Of a stretch of DNA of 64,000 nucleotides, positions 30,101 to 39,357 are shown in pieces. Made by a program: the position numbers and the translations under genes. Source of the DNA: Clostridia bacterium (GTDB lineage Bacteria; Bacillota; Clostridia; TANB77; CAG-508); contig JAEESU010000019.1 of the NCBI GenBank assembly GCA_016290095.1, forward strand, positions 1 through 64,000, given 5' to 3'. The first letter of the stretch is position 1; each line of letters begins with the position of its first letter. The notes beneath the pieces were generated by a model that was given only the letters and a program-made list of their open reading frames with translations, ran no database searches and was not told the DNA's origin.

Positions 30101-30922
30101 TTATGCTAAATCTTTCATAATTTGTTTATATTCTTCATCATTTGGAGCTTTTCCATGCCATCCTACTTGATTTTCCATTAAAGCTATTCCTTTTCCTTTA
30201 ATAGTCTTTGCAATAATTGCTGTAGGTTTTCCTTTGCATTTTTTAGCATCTTCAAAAGCATCATAAATTGCATTATAATCATGTCCATCTATTAAAATAA
30301 CATTAAATCCAAAACTCTCGAATTTTTTATCAATAGGTTTTGAATTCATAACTTCTTCTATTGAGCCATCTATTTGTAAATTGTTATTATCAATAATTAC
30401 ACAAACATTATCGAGTTTATAATGACTACATGACATAGCTGCTTCCCAAACTTGGCCTTCTTCAATTTCTCCATCACCTAAAATACAATATACTCTATAA
30501 TTTCTATTATCTAATTTTCCAGCTAAAGCCATACCATTTGCAACTGACAATCCTTGTCCTAAAGATCCTGATGTCATATCAACACCTGCTACTTTTTTCA
30601 TATCAGGATGTCCTTGCAAATAACTATCTATTTTTCTGAAAGAATTTAAATCTTCTTTTGGAATAAATCCTCTTTCTGCTAATACAGAATATAATGCTGG
30701 TGAACAGTGACCTTTTGATAATATAAGTCTGTCCCTATTAGCATCTTTAGGATTATTAACATCTATATTCATTTCCTTAAAATACAATACTGTTAATACA
30801 TCAGTAATTGAAAGTGATCCTCCTGGATGTCCTGATTTAGCATTGTATACCATTTCAACTATGTTTTTTCTAATTGATTTTGATTTTTCTTCAAATTTTT
30901 TTATTTCTGAGTTATCTAACAT
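30101..30922 (-). CDS. Transketolase, N-terminal subunit
   Basis: A 273-residue protein covering the thiamine-diphosphate-binding domain. The diphosphate-binding motif GDGEIEEGQVWEAAMS leading to the NNNLQIDG end is complete, as are KSGHPGGSLSITDVL and SKGHCSPALY. It works with the adjacent C-terminal subunit. The ATG has GGAG 11 nt upstream. The upstream neighbour is a small membrane protein 27 nt away, so the operon probably starts further upstream. Confidence 0.95.
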   Translation of the reverse strand: MLDNSEIKKFEEKSKSIRKNIVEMVYNAKSGHPGGSLSITDVLTVLYFKEMNIDVNNPKDANRDRLILSKGHCSPALYSVLAERGFIPKEDLNSFRKIDSYLQGHPDMKKVAGVDMTSGSLGQGLSVANGMALAGKLDNRNYRVYCILGDGEIEEGQVWEAAMSCSHYKLDNVCVIIDNNNLQIDGSIEEVMNSKPIDKKFESFGFNVILIDGHDYNAIYDAFEDAKKCKGKPTAIIAKTIKGKGIALMENQVGWHGKAPNDEEYKQIMKDLA

Positions 30923-30948
30923 AATACAAGTTTCTCCTTTATGTATAA

Positions 30949-31332
30949 TTAATCTTTTCTAGCCATTAAATTTGCCTTTATTAATAGTCCTATTCCTCCA
31001 GCTATTAATAGCATCATTATCAAATAATCAAAAAATGAACTTGTTGTAAAAGAAATTCTAATGTTCATAATAATTGAACCAACAATAAAAATTGAACCTG
31101 CTATTGTAATTAATCTTGCCCAAAATGATTTTGGATTATTGACAAGCCATACTATTCCAAACATTAATGGAATAACTACTAATCCTGTTGATAGATTTAA
31201 TCCACCTACATTAAATCCATAAAATCCTGAATGTACTACTGTTTTACTTAACAAAAAGAATAGTCCTGATATTATTAACAAGATTCCAATATAAAATTCA
31301 ATGTAATCACTTGATTTTCTATTATTTGCCAT
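30949..31332 (-). CDS. Small multi-pass membrane protein
   Basis: 127 residues from the ATG at 31332 (MANNRKSSDYIEFY), chosen for GGAGG 8 nt upstream rather than an earlier in-frame ATG. Four hydrophobic segments are visible: about 13-31, 44-65, 74-91 and 100-120, ending in a basic KANLMARKD tail. It resembles small cell-wall-active-antibiotic-response-type or DUF membrane proteins, but I cannot assign a family. It precedes the transketolase genes by 27 nt and is probably in their operon. Confidence 0.7.
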   Translation of the reverse strand: MANNRKSSDYIEFYIGILLIISGLFFLLSKTVVHSGFYGFNVGGLNLSTGLVVIPLMFGIVWLVNNPKSFWARLITIAGSIFIVGSIIMNIRISFTTSSFFDYLIMMLLIAGGIGLLIKANLMARKD

Positions 31333-31412
31333 TTTTAAATCCTCCATTTTTAAAGCCATTTTTAGCTATAAATATTCTATTAAATTATATATTATTTAGT
31401 TTTTTTATGCAA

Positions 31413-31445
31413 TAAAAAAAGCAGATAATTTTAATTTTATCTGCT
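31413..31445 (-). terminator. Terminator of the 31472-32143 gene
   Basis: A 9-bp perfect stem AGCAGATAA/TTATCTGCT (31420-31428 with 31437-31445), an 8-nt loop and a T7 run on the minus strand. Confidence 0.87.
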
Positions 31446-31471
31446 CTTAAAAAATCAAATTTACGTCAATT

Positions 31472-32143
31472 CTAAAATGGAAAGAATCCAAATAAAAATC
31501 TTGCCGGCATATACCATAATACAATTCCTGCACCAACTATATATGCCCATTTAGGAAGTGAACTTGTAAACGAAATTATCCAATTCCATAATCCGCTCAC
31601 GCCACCTTTTATACTTTCTCTTGTTGCTACATCATTTCCACTAAATATATCTGTTAGTTTTTTTCCAAACATAGTTGCTTTTGATAAGTCAAAACCAAAT
31701 ACATTACTAGAGTCAAATTTCCATCCAAAAAGATTTATGATATTTGAATCATCTGGAAGTTCTCTTACAACAGAAATATCATAATTTCTAATTTGTTGAC
31801 CTTTGATCTTTATTTTATATTCTTTAGATGAATCCTTTTCTATATCATCTAATAAAATATATTTTGTTGCAACTAAATTTTTCTTTTTATTATATAAATC
31901 AATTTTAATATATTTGTCTTCATTATTATCGGAATTGTTTGTTACTTTGAATGTCATATAACCATTAACATTTGTTGCTCTTGCATCAACATCTTCAATT
32001 TGTAAACCATCTACATTAGAAGGTGTGTTTCCTGCCATTTTAACATACATATTACCGATTAGCGCATTTTCTAATACATAAGACAATATAATAAATCCTA
32101 GTATACATAGAAAATACGTAAAAAGTGTTTTCATTCTTGCCAT
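31472..32143 (-). CDS. Hypothetical envelope protein with N- and C-terminal TM segments
   Basis: A 223-residue protein I do not recognise. It has an N-terminal TM (about 6-26), an extracytoplasmic domain of about 130 residues, and a hydrophobic C-terminus (about 185-223, with PKWAYIVGAGIVLWYMP and ending FLFGFFPF). Residues about 45-120 look like an immunoglobulin-type beta sandwich of the kind found in FxLYD-like domains (TNVNGYMTFKVTNNSD, KYIKIDLYNKKKNLVATK). AAGGGG precedes the ATG. It is monocistronic, with its own terminator. Confidence 0.7.
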   Translation of the reverse strand: MARMKTLFTYFLCILGFIILSYVLENALIGNMYVKMAGNTPSNVDGLQIEDVDARATNVNGYMTFKVTNNSDNNEDKYIKIDLYNKKKNLVATKYILLDDIEKDSSKEYKIKIKGQQIRNYDISVVRELPDDSNIINLFGWKFDSSNVFGFDLSKATMFGKKLTDIFSGNDVATRESIKGGVSGLWNWIISFTSSLPKWAYIVGAGIVLWYMPARFLFGFFPF

Positions 32144-32212
32144 AATTTTTCCCCTTTTTCTAACATTTTATGACAACTATATTATACACCAGAAAAGTGT
32201 TTTTGTAAACCT

Positions 32213-35200
32213 CTATATAGCTATTTTTATGGCTTTATCTATATATAAAGAATAAATATAAACTTCTTCTACATTTTTTGATAAAGCTAATTCTAATGCT
32301 TTTTTATAGATTTTTAATTGATTTTTATATCTTTCTATCAATTTTATTTCTTCATTTTGTGTTACAAAATCAGTTTTATAATCAACTAAAATAATACTAT
32401 TCTCCTCTGTAACAGCAAACAAATCTATAATTCCTTGCACAAGAATGTTTTCATCCTTAGCTTCTTCATATACATCTTTTGCTGGTAATTTAATACAAAA
32501 TGCTTTTTCTTGTTCTATTAATTTAGATTTTTTTATTTTCTTTGCTAATTCAGAATTTAAAAATCTATTAATTTTTTGCAAATCAATATACGTACTTTCT
32601 TCTTCAGAAATCAAATTCTTATGCACTAGTTCTTGTTTTAGTTTTTCTAATTCATCTATTGAATATTCTTTTCGTAAATCAATTTTTTGTAAAAATAAAT
32701 GTACTAATGTTCCTTTTCTGCTACCTGTTATCTTTTCTTCCTCAATCATAAATTTTGGAGTAATTTCTGCAATTCCAACATTTTTATTAATTAGCATATC
32801 ATAATCTATATCGGAGTTTTGCATTTCTTTTATTTTACTTACTGTACTTTTTATAGGAAGTTTTGTTAATAATTCATCTGGATATTTCCATTTTAGATTT
32901 TTTTCAATCTCATCAAAATTAGAGTTTTCCTTAAAATCAAATTGATGTGCAATGTTATCTTCTTCAATATTATCGTTAATTAAATCTGCTTTTTTAACAA
33001 TATTAATATTTATTAAATCTTTATTTTCTGAGTTTAAAAATACTAACTCAAGCCAATCTAAATATGAAGTATATTTTTTTAGGACTATAGGATTAATTGC
33101 TTTGTTTTTTTGATAATAAATTTTCAAAATATCAATTTTCCTATTTAGATCTTTTTGATAATCTCTTGAAATACCAGTAATAATTAATTTTTCTTTTGCT
33201 CTTGTTAATGCAACATATAAAATTCTCATCTCTTCCGAAATGCTTTCATTTTTAGAAACAATTTTAATTGCATCTTTTGCTGATGTGGAATATTCAATCA
33301 TTTTTTCATAATTTATATATTGTGGACCCAACCCATATTTTTCATGTAGTAAAATATCCGAATTTAAATCTCTTAAATTGAACTGTTTTGCTGAAGCAGA
33401 TAAAAACACAACTGGAAATTCTAATCCTTTGCTCTTGTGGATACTCATAATTCTAACAACATTTTCATTTTCTCCAATTACTTTAGCTGATGACATATCA
33501 CTATTTCCAATTTTTAATTTTTCAACAAATCTAATAAAATTAAATAGTCCTTTAAAACTTGTTTTTTCATATTCTTTTGCTCTTTCGAAAAGCATTTTTA
33601 AATTTGCTTGTCTTATATTTCCATTTTGCATTAAACCTACATAATTATAAAAACCTGTTTCTGTATAAATTTTCCAAATTAGTTCTGCTAAAGATAAATA
33701 ATCACTTTGCTCTTTCCATGCTGATATTGTATTTAAAAATTGATTTAATTTTTCTTTTAGTTCACCTTCTAAAATATCTTTTGCAGTTTGAACACTATTA
33801 TAAAAACTTCCATCTCTATTACATAATCTAATTTCAACTATTTCATTATCTGTAAATCCGCCAATTACTGATCTCAAAACTGCTACAAGCGAAATATCAT
33901 CAATTGGATTGTCTAATACTTTTAGTACATTCAAAATCGTTTGGATCTCCATTGTGTCCAAGTATTCATTCGAACTATCCGAAAATACTGGAATATTTTG
34001 TTTTAGTAATTCTTTCTCATAAATAGGCGCTAGTTTCTCTGTTGAACGAAGTAAAATTACAATATCTTTAAATTGAATATCTCTATAACCATTTTTTTTG
34101 TCTCTTACTTGAACTTTAGACTTTATTAATTCTAAAATTCTTTTTGAAACAAATCTTGCTTCTATTTCATCTTTTTCTATTAGTTCAACCTCTTCATCTG
34201 AAATCTCATCTTCTTCATATTGACTATCATATTTTTTCCATATATCTTCCTCTTGATCATCTTTTAGATCAATAATATCCAATTCAGCATTATCTAAAGT
34301 GTTTTCATGTTCTTCGAAACTTGCTCCTAAATTTAAGTATTCTTCTTCAGTATAATCAATATCTCCTAAGTTTTTACTCATAATACTTTTAAAAACTTCA
34401 TTAGTTATTTCTAATATATTTTCTCTACTTCTAAAATTTTTAAATAATTGTATTTTAAGTCCATCTTTATTAGCATTTTGAAGCTCATATTTTTCATATT
34501 TTTCTAAAAATAATTTAGGGCATGCTTGTCTAAATTTATAAATACTTTGTTTAATATCCCCAACCATAAAAATGTTATTTCCTTTAGAAACAGAATTCAA
34601 TATTAATTCTTGAACTCTATTGCTATCTTGATATTCGTCTATTGCAATTTCTATAAATTTTTCTTGATATTTTTTTGCAACTTCGGTTGGTATTATTTCA
34701 TCTCCATTTTTATTAACTAATATTTCTAATGCAAAATGTTCAATATCATTAAAATCTATCATATTTTTTTCAATCTTTTTGTGTTTAAAATTCTTATCAA
34801 ATCTGAAAATTACATTTTTCAGAATATATAAAACACAATACATTTCATTAATGTCTCTTATAGCACTTTCAGAATTATATGTAAGAATATTATCAATTGC
34901 ATTTTTAATTTTCTTCTTAATAACATCTCTTGAATTTTTAGCTTCCTCTTTAGCTTCAATCACAATTTTTTTATCTGTTGGCCAAGTTTTAAATTTCAAT
35001 TCTAAAGAATAATTATATGCTGTATCCCAATCTTTTTCAGAACAATCGTAAAGTTGTTTTAATTGATTAATATCATCTTCTATTACTATTTTATATTTAT
35101 CTAATTCGTAAAATTTCTCTAAATTATTTTTTATTATTTTTAAACTATTAATTGAATCAATTAATTCTTCTCTTAAATTTTCAAGTAAAACTTTACCCCA

Positions 35201-35824
35201 TAAACTATCAGAAAAATCCTTGATATTATCACATTTAAACATATCAACTTTTTCTTCAAGCCACTCATTGGGAAAAGGATTGCTTTGCATAAATCTATAT
35301 ATTTTTAAAATAATTTCTTTTAATGGCTCATCACCTTTATAACCAGTATAAGTCTCTATTAATTTAGTGAATTTCTCATCTTCATTTTCATATAATTCTT
35401 CAAATAAAGTTTCTAATACTTCTTGTTTTAGAAGTTCAACTTCTTCTTCAGAACCAATTCTAAAATTAGCAGGTAACTCTGTAATCTCAAAAAAGTTATT
35501 TTTTATAACATCTAAACAGAAAGAGTGAATTGTACAAATGCTTGACTTTCCAAGTAATACAATCTGTTTTTGTAAATTTTCATTATCCGGATCCTCTTCT
35601 AACTTTTTGTAGATAGCATCTAACACCCTTTCTCTCATCTCAGATGCAGCAGCATTTGTAAAAGTTACAACAAGAAGTTTATCAATATCCACACCATCAT
35701 TTAATATTTTTTGAATAATACGCTCAACTAAAACTGCAGTTTTTCCACTACCTGCAGCTGCTGCAACTAATATATTCGAATTATTTTTGAATATTGCATC
35801 TTTTTGTTCTTTAGTCCACTCCAT
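32213..35824 (-). CDS. addA: ATP-dependent helicase/nuclease subunit A (AddA)
   Basis: A 1,203-residue UvrD-type helicase with a C-terminal nuclease domain, full length for AddA. Motifs in order: Walker A VAAAAGSGKTAVLVERI (about 19-36), the DExx box in IAIDEYQDSNRVQ, motif III region GDIKQSIYKFRQA, motif V/VI SIHKSKGLEFPVVFLSAS and YVALTRAKEKL, and near the C-terminus the nuclease motif ILVDYKTDFV. AddAB resects double-strand breaks and feeds RecA. The partner addB is not in this window on either side. AAGGAG lies upstream of the ATG. Confidence 0.97.
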   Translation of the reverse strand: MEWTKEQKDAIFKNNSNILVAAAAGSGKTAVLVERIIQKILNDGVDIDKLLVVTFTNAAASEMRERVLDAIYKKLEEDPDNENLQKQIVLLGKSSICTIHSFCLDVIKNNFFEITELPANFRIGSEEEVELLKQEVLETLFEELYENEDEKFTKLIETYTGYKGDEPLKEIILKIYRFMQSNPFPNEWLEEKVDMFKCDNIKDFSDSLWGKVLLENLREELIDSINSLKIIKNNLEKFYELDKYKIVIEDDINQLKQLYDCSEKDWDTAYNYSLELKFKTWPTDKKIVIEAKEEAKNSRDVIKKKIKNAIDNILTYNSESAIRDINEMYCVLYILKNVIFRFDKNFKHKKIEKNMIDFNDIEHFALEILVNKNGDEIIPTEVAKKYQEKFIEIAIDEYQDSNRVQELILNSVSKGNNIFMVGDIKQSIYKFRQACPKLFLEKYEKYELQNANKDGLKIQLFKNFRSRENILEITNEVFKSIMSKNLGDIDYTEEEYLNLGASFEEHENTLDNAELDIIDLKDDQEEDIWKKYDSQYEEDEISDEEVELIEKDEIEARFVSKRILELIKSKVQVRDKKNGYRDIQFKDIVILLRSTEKLAPIYEKELLKQNIPVFSDSSNEYLDTMEIQTILNVLKVLDNPIDDISLVAVLRSVIGGFTDNEIVEIRLCNRDGSFYNSVQTAKDILEGELKEKLNQFLNTISAWKEQSDYLSLAELIWKIYTETGFYNYVGLMQNGNIRQANLKMLFERAKEYEKTSFKGLFNFIRFVEKLKIGNSDMSSAKVIGENENVVRIMSIHKSKGLEFPVVFLSASAKQFNLRDLNSDILLHEKYGLGPQYINYEKMIEYSTSAKDAIKIVSKNESISEEMRILYVALTRAKEKLIITGISRDYQKDLNRKIDILKIYYQKNKAINPIVLKKYTSYLDWLELVFLNSENKDLININIVKKADLINDNIEEDNIAHQFDFKENSNFDEIEKNLKWKYPDELLTKLPIKSTVSKIKEMQNSDIDYDMLINKNVGIAEITPKFMIEEEKITGSRKGTLVHLFLQKIDLRKEYSIDELEKLKQELVHKNLISEEESTYIDLQKINRFLNSELAKKIKKSKLIEQEKAFCIKLPAKDVYEEAKDENILVQGIIDLFAVTEENSIILVDYKTDFVTQNEEIKLIERYKNQLKIYKKALELALSKNVEEVYIYSLYIDKAIKIAI

Positions 35825-35849
35825 GCTTTTATACTCCTTTTATTTTTCA

Positions 35850-35940
35850 AGAGTTCCACAGGGACGTTCCTTTTAGTTCCACTTTGGCACTATATTCCCC
35901 GTCCCTATAGTTCCACTTTGGCACTCCTGGGACACTCCTT
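35850..35940. repeat. REP-like intergenic repeat
   Basis: A 16-bp sequence AGTTCCACTTTGGCAC occurs twice in direct orientation (35875-35890 and 35909-35924). Around the copies lie GGGACGTTCC and CCCCGTCCC. The block is much more GC-rich than its surroundings and non-coding. It resembles short dispersed palindromic elements found between genes in Clostridia; dispersal cannot be tested here because no second locus occurs in the window. The rest of the gap 35825-36043 holds only the addA ribosome site and AT-rich sequence. Confidence 0.55.
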
Positions 35941-36043
35941 TTCTATGTTATAATATTATATTTTTAAAGAAATTTCAACATAAATTAAAGTATAAAAATC
36001 TCTTTTGTGTAAACACTATAAATATAATTAATTGGAGGTTTAT

Positions 36044-36469
36044 ATGGATGATTTAACAATTTTAAATGAAATTCACAAAGGTGTTACAATGGGAATGTCT
36101 TCACTTGAAGAAATATCTAACAAGTGCACTAATGGAGAATTTAAGAATGAATTAAGTACTCAGTATAATAGTTATCAAACTACTCTCACTAAAGTAAATC
36201 AAGAATTTCAAAGGGTCGGTAAAATTCCTGATGATACACCAGTCATAACAAAAGTCATGGGTTGGTCTGGAATTCAAATGAATACTATGAAAGATACGTC
36301 TGACTCAAAATTATCAGAAATATTAATTCAAGGTTATGATATGGGTGTTATAAAAGGTTTTAAACTTTTAAATCAAAGTCCAGAAGCAACTCAAAGTGTT
36401 CGTGATGTATTAAATGGTTTCATAAGATTTCAAGAAAATAGTATAAATAGACTTAAAAAATTTCTTTAA
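36044..36469 (+). CDS. Helical protein, DUF2383/ferritin-like type
   Basis: 141 residues from the ATG at 36044, which has GGAGG 5 nt upstream (an earlier in-frame TTG overlaps the ribosome site). The sequence is almost entirely alpha-helical and arranged as four helices (MDDLTILNEIHKGVTMG, KNELSTQYNSYQTTLTKV, SGIQMNTMKDTSDSKLSE, RDVLNGFIRFQENSIN). This is the four-helix layout of ferritin-like DUF2383 proteins, which can be spore or stress related. No clear metal-ligand set (ExxH pairs) is visible. A terminator follows directly. Family assignment is tentative. Confidence 0.65.
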   Translation: MDDLTILNEIHKGVTMGMSSLEEISNKCTNGEFKNELSTQYNSYQTTLTKVNQEFQRVGKIPDDTPVITKVMGWSGIQMNTMKDTSDSKLSEILIQGYDMGVIKGFKLLNQSPEATQSVRDVLNGFIRFQENSINRLKKFL

Positions 36470-36497
36470 AAAAAGGTAGCTTTTGCTATCTTTTTTT
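36470..36497 (+). terminator. Terminator after the DUF2383-like gene
   Basis: Stem AAAGGTAGC/GCTATCTTT (36472-36480 with 36485-36493, one G-U type pair), TTTT loop and T7 run. Confidence 0.8.
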
Positions 36498-36538
36498 GTT
36501 TGTTTAATATATAATTGTTTTAGTTTAAAGGAGGAAAA

Positions 36539-37609
36539 ATGAATAAACTTTTAAAAACATTAAAAAGTAAAAATATTACATGTGGATATTTATATTTTTA
36601 CATACATTTTGTAACAGAAATTGCTTGTTTTTATTACTTATCTAAAGTTACACATAATTCTAATTTTGTATGGATCGTTCCACTAATATATGATGGCCTT
36701 GCATTTGTTCCACAATCTATTTTTGGTTATATAAATGATAAGCATCCAAAAATTGTACTGGCATTATATGGTACTATTTTAATGATTATTGCATATATAT
36801 TAAATTTCTGTACAAGCACTAATCTGTTTATCTCATTATTTTTATTATGTATTGGTAATGCCTTCATGCATATAAATGGTGCAGAAACTACTCTAAAAAT
36901 TTCCAATGGGAAATTATCACATAGTGCTATATTTGTTTCTGGTGGTTCTTTTGGAGTTGTAACTGGAAGGCTTTTAGCTACAAGTTTTATTCCGTTTTGG
37001 GCAATTATTGCTTTATGTATTACTCTTTTCCCTTTTATATTACTTGCTGAGACATATAAAACTGAAAATTCTAATACAGATAATTTTAATTATGCAATTA
37101 ATTCAAAACCTATTCTAGTAATCCTTTTAGCAACATTAGTTGTAATTGTTAGAGGATATGTAGGATATGGTATTCCTACATCATGGAACAAAACTATTCC
37201 TCAGCTTATCTTATTCTACTGTATTATGGGAATCGGCAAAGCTTTAGGCGGAATTCTATCTGATACTATTGGAATAAGAAAAGTTGCATTTATTAGTACT
37301 ATTGTTTCAATTCCATTTTTATGTTTTGGAGACAATATTATGATTGTATCTATCATAGGAATTATGATGTTTAGCATGACAATGGCAATTACACTTGGTA
37401 TACTTGTTTCGGTACTTAAAAAATCACCTGGTCTTGCATTTGGATTTACTACTATAGGATTGTTTTTAGGTACTATTCCAATATTCTTTGTTAAAATTAC
37501 AAGCTTTACTATAAATATTTGTTTAATTATTACAATGTCAATTTTATGTTGTTTAATTTTACTATCAATCTTAAAGAAAGAAGGAAAAAATGATGAAATG
37601 GATTTATAA
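36539..37609 (+). CDS. Multi-pass membrane transporter, MFS-like
   Basis: A 356-residue integral membrane protein with about ten to eleven hydrophobic helices. The loop between TM2 and TM3 carries GYINDKHPK, matching the MFS GxxxDRxGR-type motif, and the second half repeats it as GILSDTIGIRKVAF. This indicates two pseudo-symmetric bundles, although the length is below the usual 400. The substrate is unknown. AAAGGAGGAAAAATG is an excellent start signal. The last codons overlap the start of a 45-residue membrane ORF, suggesting translational coupling. Confidence 0.8.
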   Translation: MNKLLKTLKSKNITCGYLYFYIHFVTEIACFYYLSKVTHNSNFVWIVPLIYDGLAFVPQSIFGYINDKHPKIVLALYGTILMIIAYILNFCTSTNLFISLFLLCIGNAFMHINGAETTLKISNGKLSHSAIFVSGGSFGVVTGRLLATSFIPFWAIIALCITLFPFILLAETYKTENSNTDNFNYAINSKPILVILLATLVVIVRGYVGYGIPTSWNKTIPQLILFYCIMGIGKALGGILSDTIGIRKVAFISTIVSIPFLCFGDNIMIVSIIGIMMFSMTMAITLGILVSVLKKSPGLAFGFTTIGLFLGTIPIFFVKITSFTINICLIITMSILCCLILLSILKKEGKNDEMDL

Positions 37610-37727
37610 TAGTTATTTTATTAATAGCAATGAAATATTGTATTTTATCTTTTGGATTATAATGCTGACAATCATTGTTTTTTCAATAATTGCCGCATAT
37701 CACTGTCTGAAAGAGGAAAATAAATGA
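37590..37727 (+). CDS. Small single-pass membrane protein (45 residues)
   Basis: An ORF overlapping the end of the transporter gene by 20 nt, with GAAGGA 5 nt before ATG ATG. It reads MMKWIYNSYFINSN, then one hydrophobic helix (FWIIMLTIIVFSIIA), then a short charged tail CLKEENK. Its size and overlap fit a small accessory subunit of the transporter. Its stop overlaps the ATG of the next, decayed gene. Confidence 0.6.
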   Translation: MMKWIYNSYFINSNEILYFIFWIIMLTIIVFSIIAAYHCLKEENK

Positions 37728-37990
37728 AAAAACTATCTATATTACAATATTATTTATTCTAGCAATCACTTCTATAGTCTTTGCAGATTCAATTGATCCA
37801 GAAGAATTACCAATTAGAGTTATCGTTTCAAATCCTGATGGAGCTAAATTCTATAAATTAAAATTAAATATTGAATATGGATTTGAATTTTATTCTTATT
37901 ATTTATTTTAATTCCGATTATTGTTATAATAATTTTGGAAAAAATAAAAGTAATAAATTATAAAGCAACTTTATCAAGGAGGAAAAAATG
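37724..37990 (+). pseudogene. Decayed paralogue of the adjacent secreted SH3-type protein
   Basis: The ATG at 37724 (GAGGAAAA upstream) opens MKKLSI and reaches a stop after 12 codons. In another frame the sequence reads ITILFILAITSIVFADS, the hydrophobic core and cleavage region of a signal peptide like that of the next gene, then SNPDGAKFY, similar to TNADGASYY of the neighbour. Further on, a third frame gives a C-terminal TM segment (ILIPIIVIIILEKIK). So start, signal peptide, a short domain stub and the membrane anchor survive, but the middle is deleted and frames are broken at least twice, without any CGG. This is ordinary decay. Confidence 0.6.
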
Positions 37991-39304
37991 AAAAAAACAA
38001 TTTCTATTATTTTAATTGTATTAGCCATGTTACTAATGCACACTACCGTATTTGCTGATATGGATGCACCATCTGTTCAACCATATACAGCTACAGTTAC
38101 AAATGCAGATGGAGCAAGTTATTATGATTATGAATCATATGATGATGGTACTTATTATAAACAATATCTTGCTGAAAAAGGAACTCTACCTTATGATACT
38201 GAAATAACTATTAATTATGAAGAAGAACAAGATGGGAAAATGTTTGGTAGATTTAATATTCAAGATGGTAATGGAAATATCATATTTGGTCTAGTAAATT
38301 TACAAGATATTACCATTTTAAATGAAGATTCTTTAAAAAATTATTCTCCAGATTATAATCAGCCTTTTACTTTTAAAGTAATTAAGGATACTGGTGTAGA
38401 AATTCACAAAGGACCTGCAAATGCTTATGAAGTAATTGGAAAAACAATTCCTTTTGGAACTACTATTACTGGATATTATTTCACAGAATATGGTACTTCC
38501 CCATGGTATTATATATCTTATCAAGGTGTTGTCGGATATATTTGTGAATTAGATGGTGCTTTGGGACAAATATCAAATAATATAAAATCAATTAAAACTA
38601 TTAAAGAAACAAATATTTATAAAAACATCGGAGATCGAAGCTACATTAAAGAAAATGATAAGCCATCTGGTACAATTCCAGCGAACACAATTATAAATTC
38701 ATTTTTAGAAACAGATCCTTGGGATCGTATGTTTTATTTGACTGGAAATGGATATGAAGGATATATAAGTGCTTACGATGTAGCAATAACATATCAAAAC
38801 GTTTATCACAGAGTAATTTCAGCTCCTGAAGGTGGACTTGTATTTTATGAAAATGCTGATGAAAATTCAAAAATTTTAGCAGAAAATATTCCAGGTGGAA
38901 CAGTACTTGTTGTTCAATATGAACAATATGATATTAGAGGTGAAGGCTGGATAAATGTAACATATGATCAAAAAAGTGGATGGATATATGTTCCAGAAGA
39001 TGTTTTATATGCAAATTTAGATATTAATGATGATGAATATAATAATCTTGTAAGTGATACTGGTATAGAAGTTGATAATACTGTATTTGCTCCTCAACAA
39101 AGCTCTACAAATACAGCTGAAAATACAACAATAACAGAAAATATAGATACTCCTAAAGAAATCGAGGTAACAAATAAATCTTTAAAAGATATGGCTATAA
39201 TTTGTGTTGTAGCAGGTGTTATCATCGCATTAACAGCAGTTGTAACAGTAATATATTTTAATAAGAAAAACAAAAAAAATGAAAATAATACTGATAATAA
39301 ATAA
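37988..39304 (+). CDS. Secreted, C-terminally anchored multi-SH3 domain protein
   Basis: A 438-residue surface protein. It has a signal peptide (1-23, ending TTVFA), several bacterial SH3-like modules over about 30-350 (for example TGVEIHKGPANAYEVIGK, then GTTITGY and VVGYI; later ENADENSKILAENIPGG and WINVTYDQKSGWIYV), a Thr/Asn-rich linker and a C-terminal TM (about 405-427) with a basic KKNKKNENN tail. Such modules usually bind peptidoglycan. GGAGG precedes the ATG by 5 nt. The gene lies behind a decayed relative, in a plus-strand block with the transporter. Confidence 0.8.
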   Translation: MKKTISIILIVLAMLLMHTTVFADMDAPSVQPYTATVTNADGASYYDYESYDDGTYYKQYLAEKGTLPYDTEITINYEEEQDGKMFGRFNIQDGNGNIIFGLVNLQDITILNEDSLKNYSPDYNQPFTFKVIKDTGVEIHKGPANAYEVIGKTIPFGTTITGYYFTEYGTSPWYYISYQGVVGYICELDGALGQISNNIKSIKTIKETNIYKNIGDRSYIKENDKPSGTIPANTIINSFLETDPWDRMFYLTGNGYEGYISAYDVAITYQNVYHRVISAPEGGLVFYENADENSKILAENIPGGTVLVVQYEQYDIRGEGWINVTYDQKSGWIYVPEDVLYANLDINDDEYNNLVSDTGIEVDNTVFAPQQSSTNTAENTTITENIDTPKEIEVTNKSLKDMAIICVVAGVIIALTAVVTVIYFNKKNKKNENNTDNK

Positions 39305-39323
39305 GTAAAAAATTACAAAAAAT

Positions 39324-39357
39324 AAAGCTCTACTATTAAATAGTAGAGCTTTGTTTT
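39324..39357. terminator. Bidirectional terminator between convergent genes
   Basis: A 12-bp perfect stem AAAGCTCTACTA/TAGTAGAGCTTT with a 5-nt loop and T-rich flanks. It serves the SH3 protein gene on the plus strand and the lysozyme gene on the minus strand. Confidence 0.9.

Noticed and set aside
32445-32804. Open frame antisense to addA, and many similar antisense open frames over long genes
   Set aside because: They are by-products of AT-rich coding strands: no ribosome sites, no promoters, and hydrophobic low-complexity translations opposite well-recognised genes.
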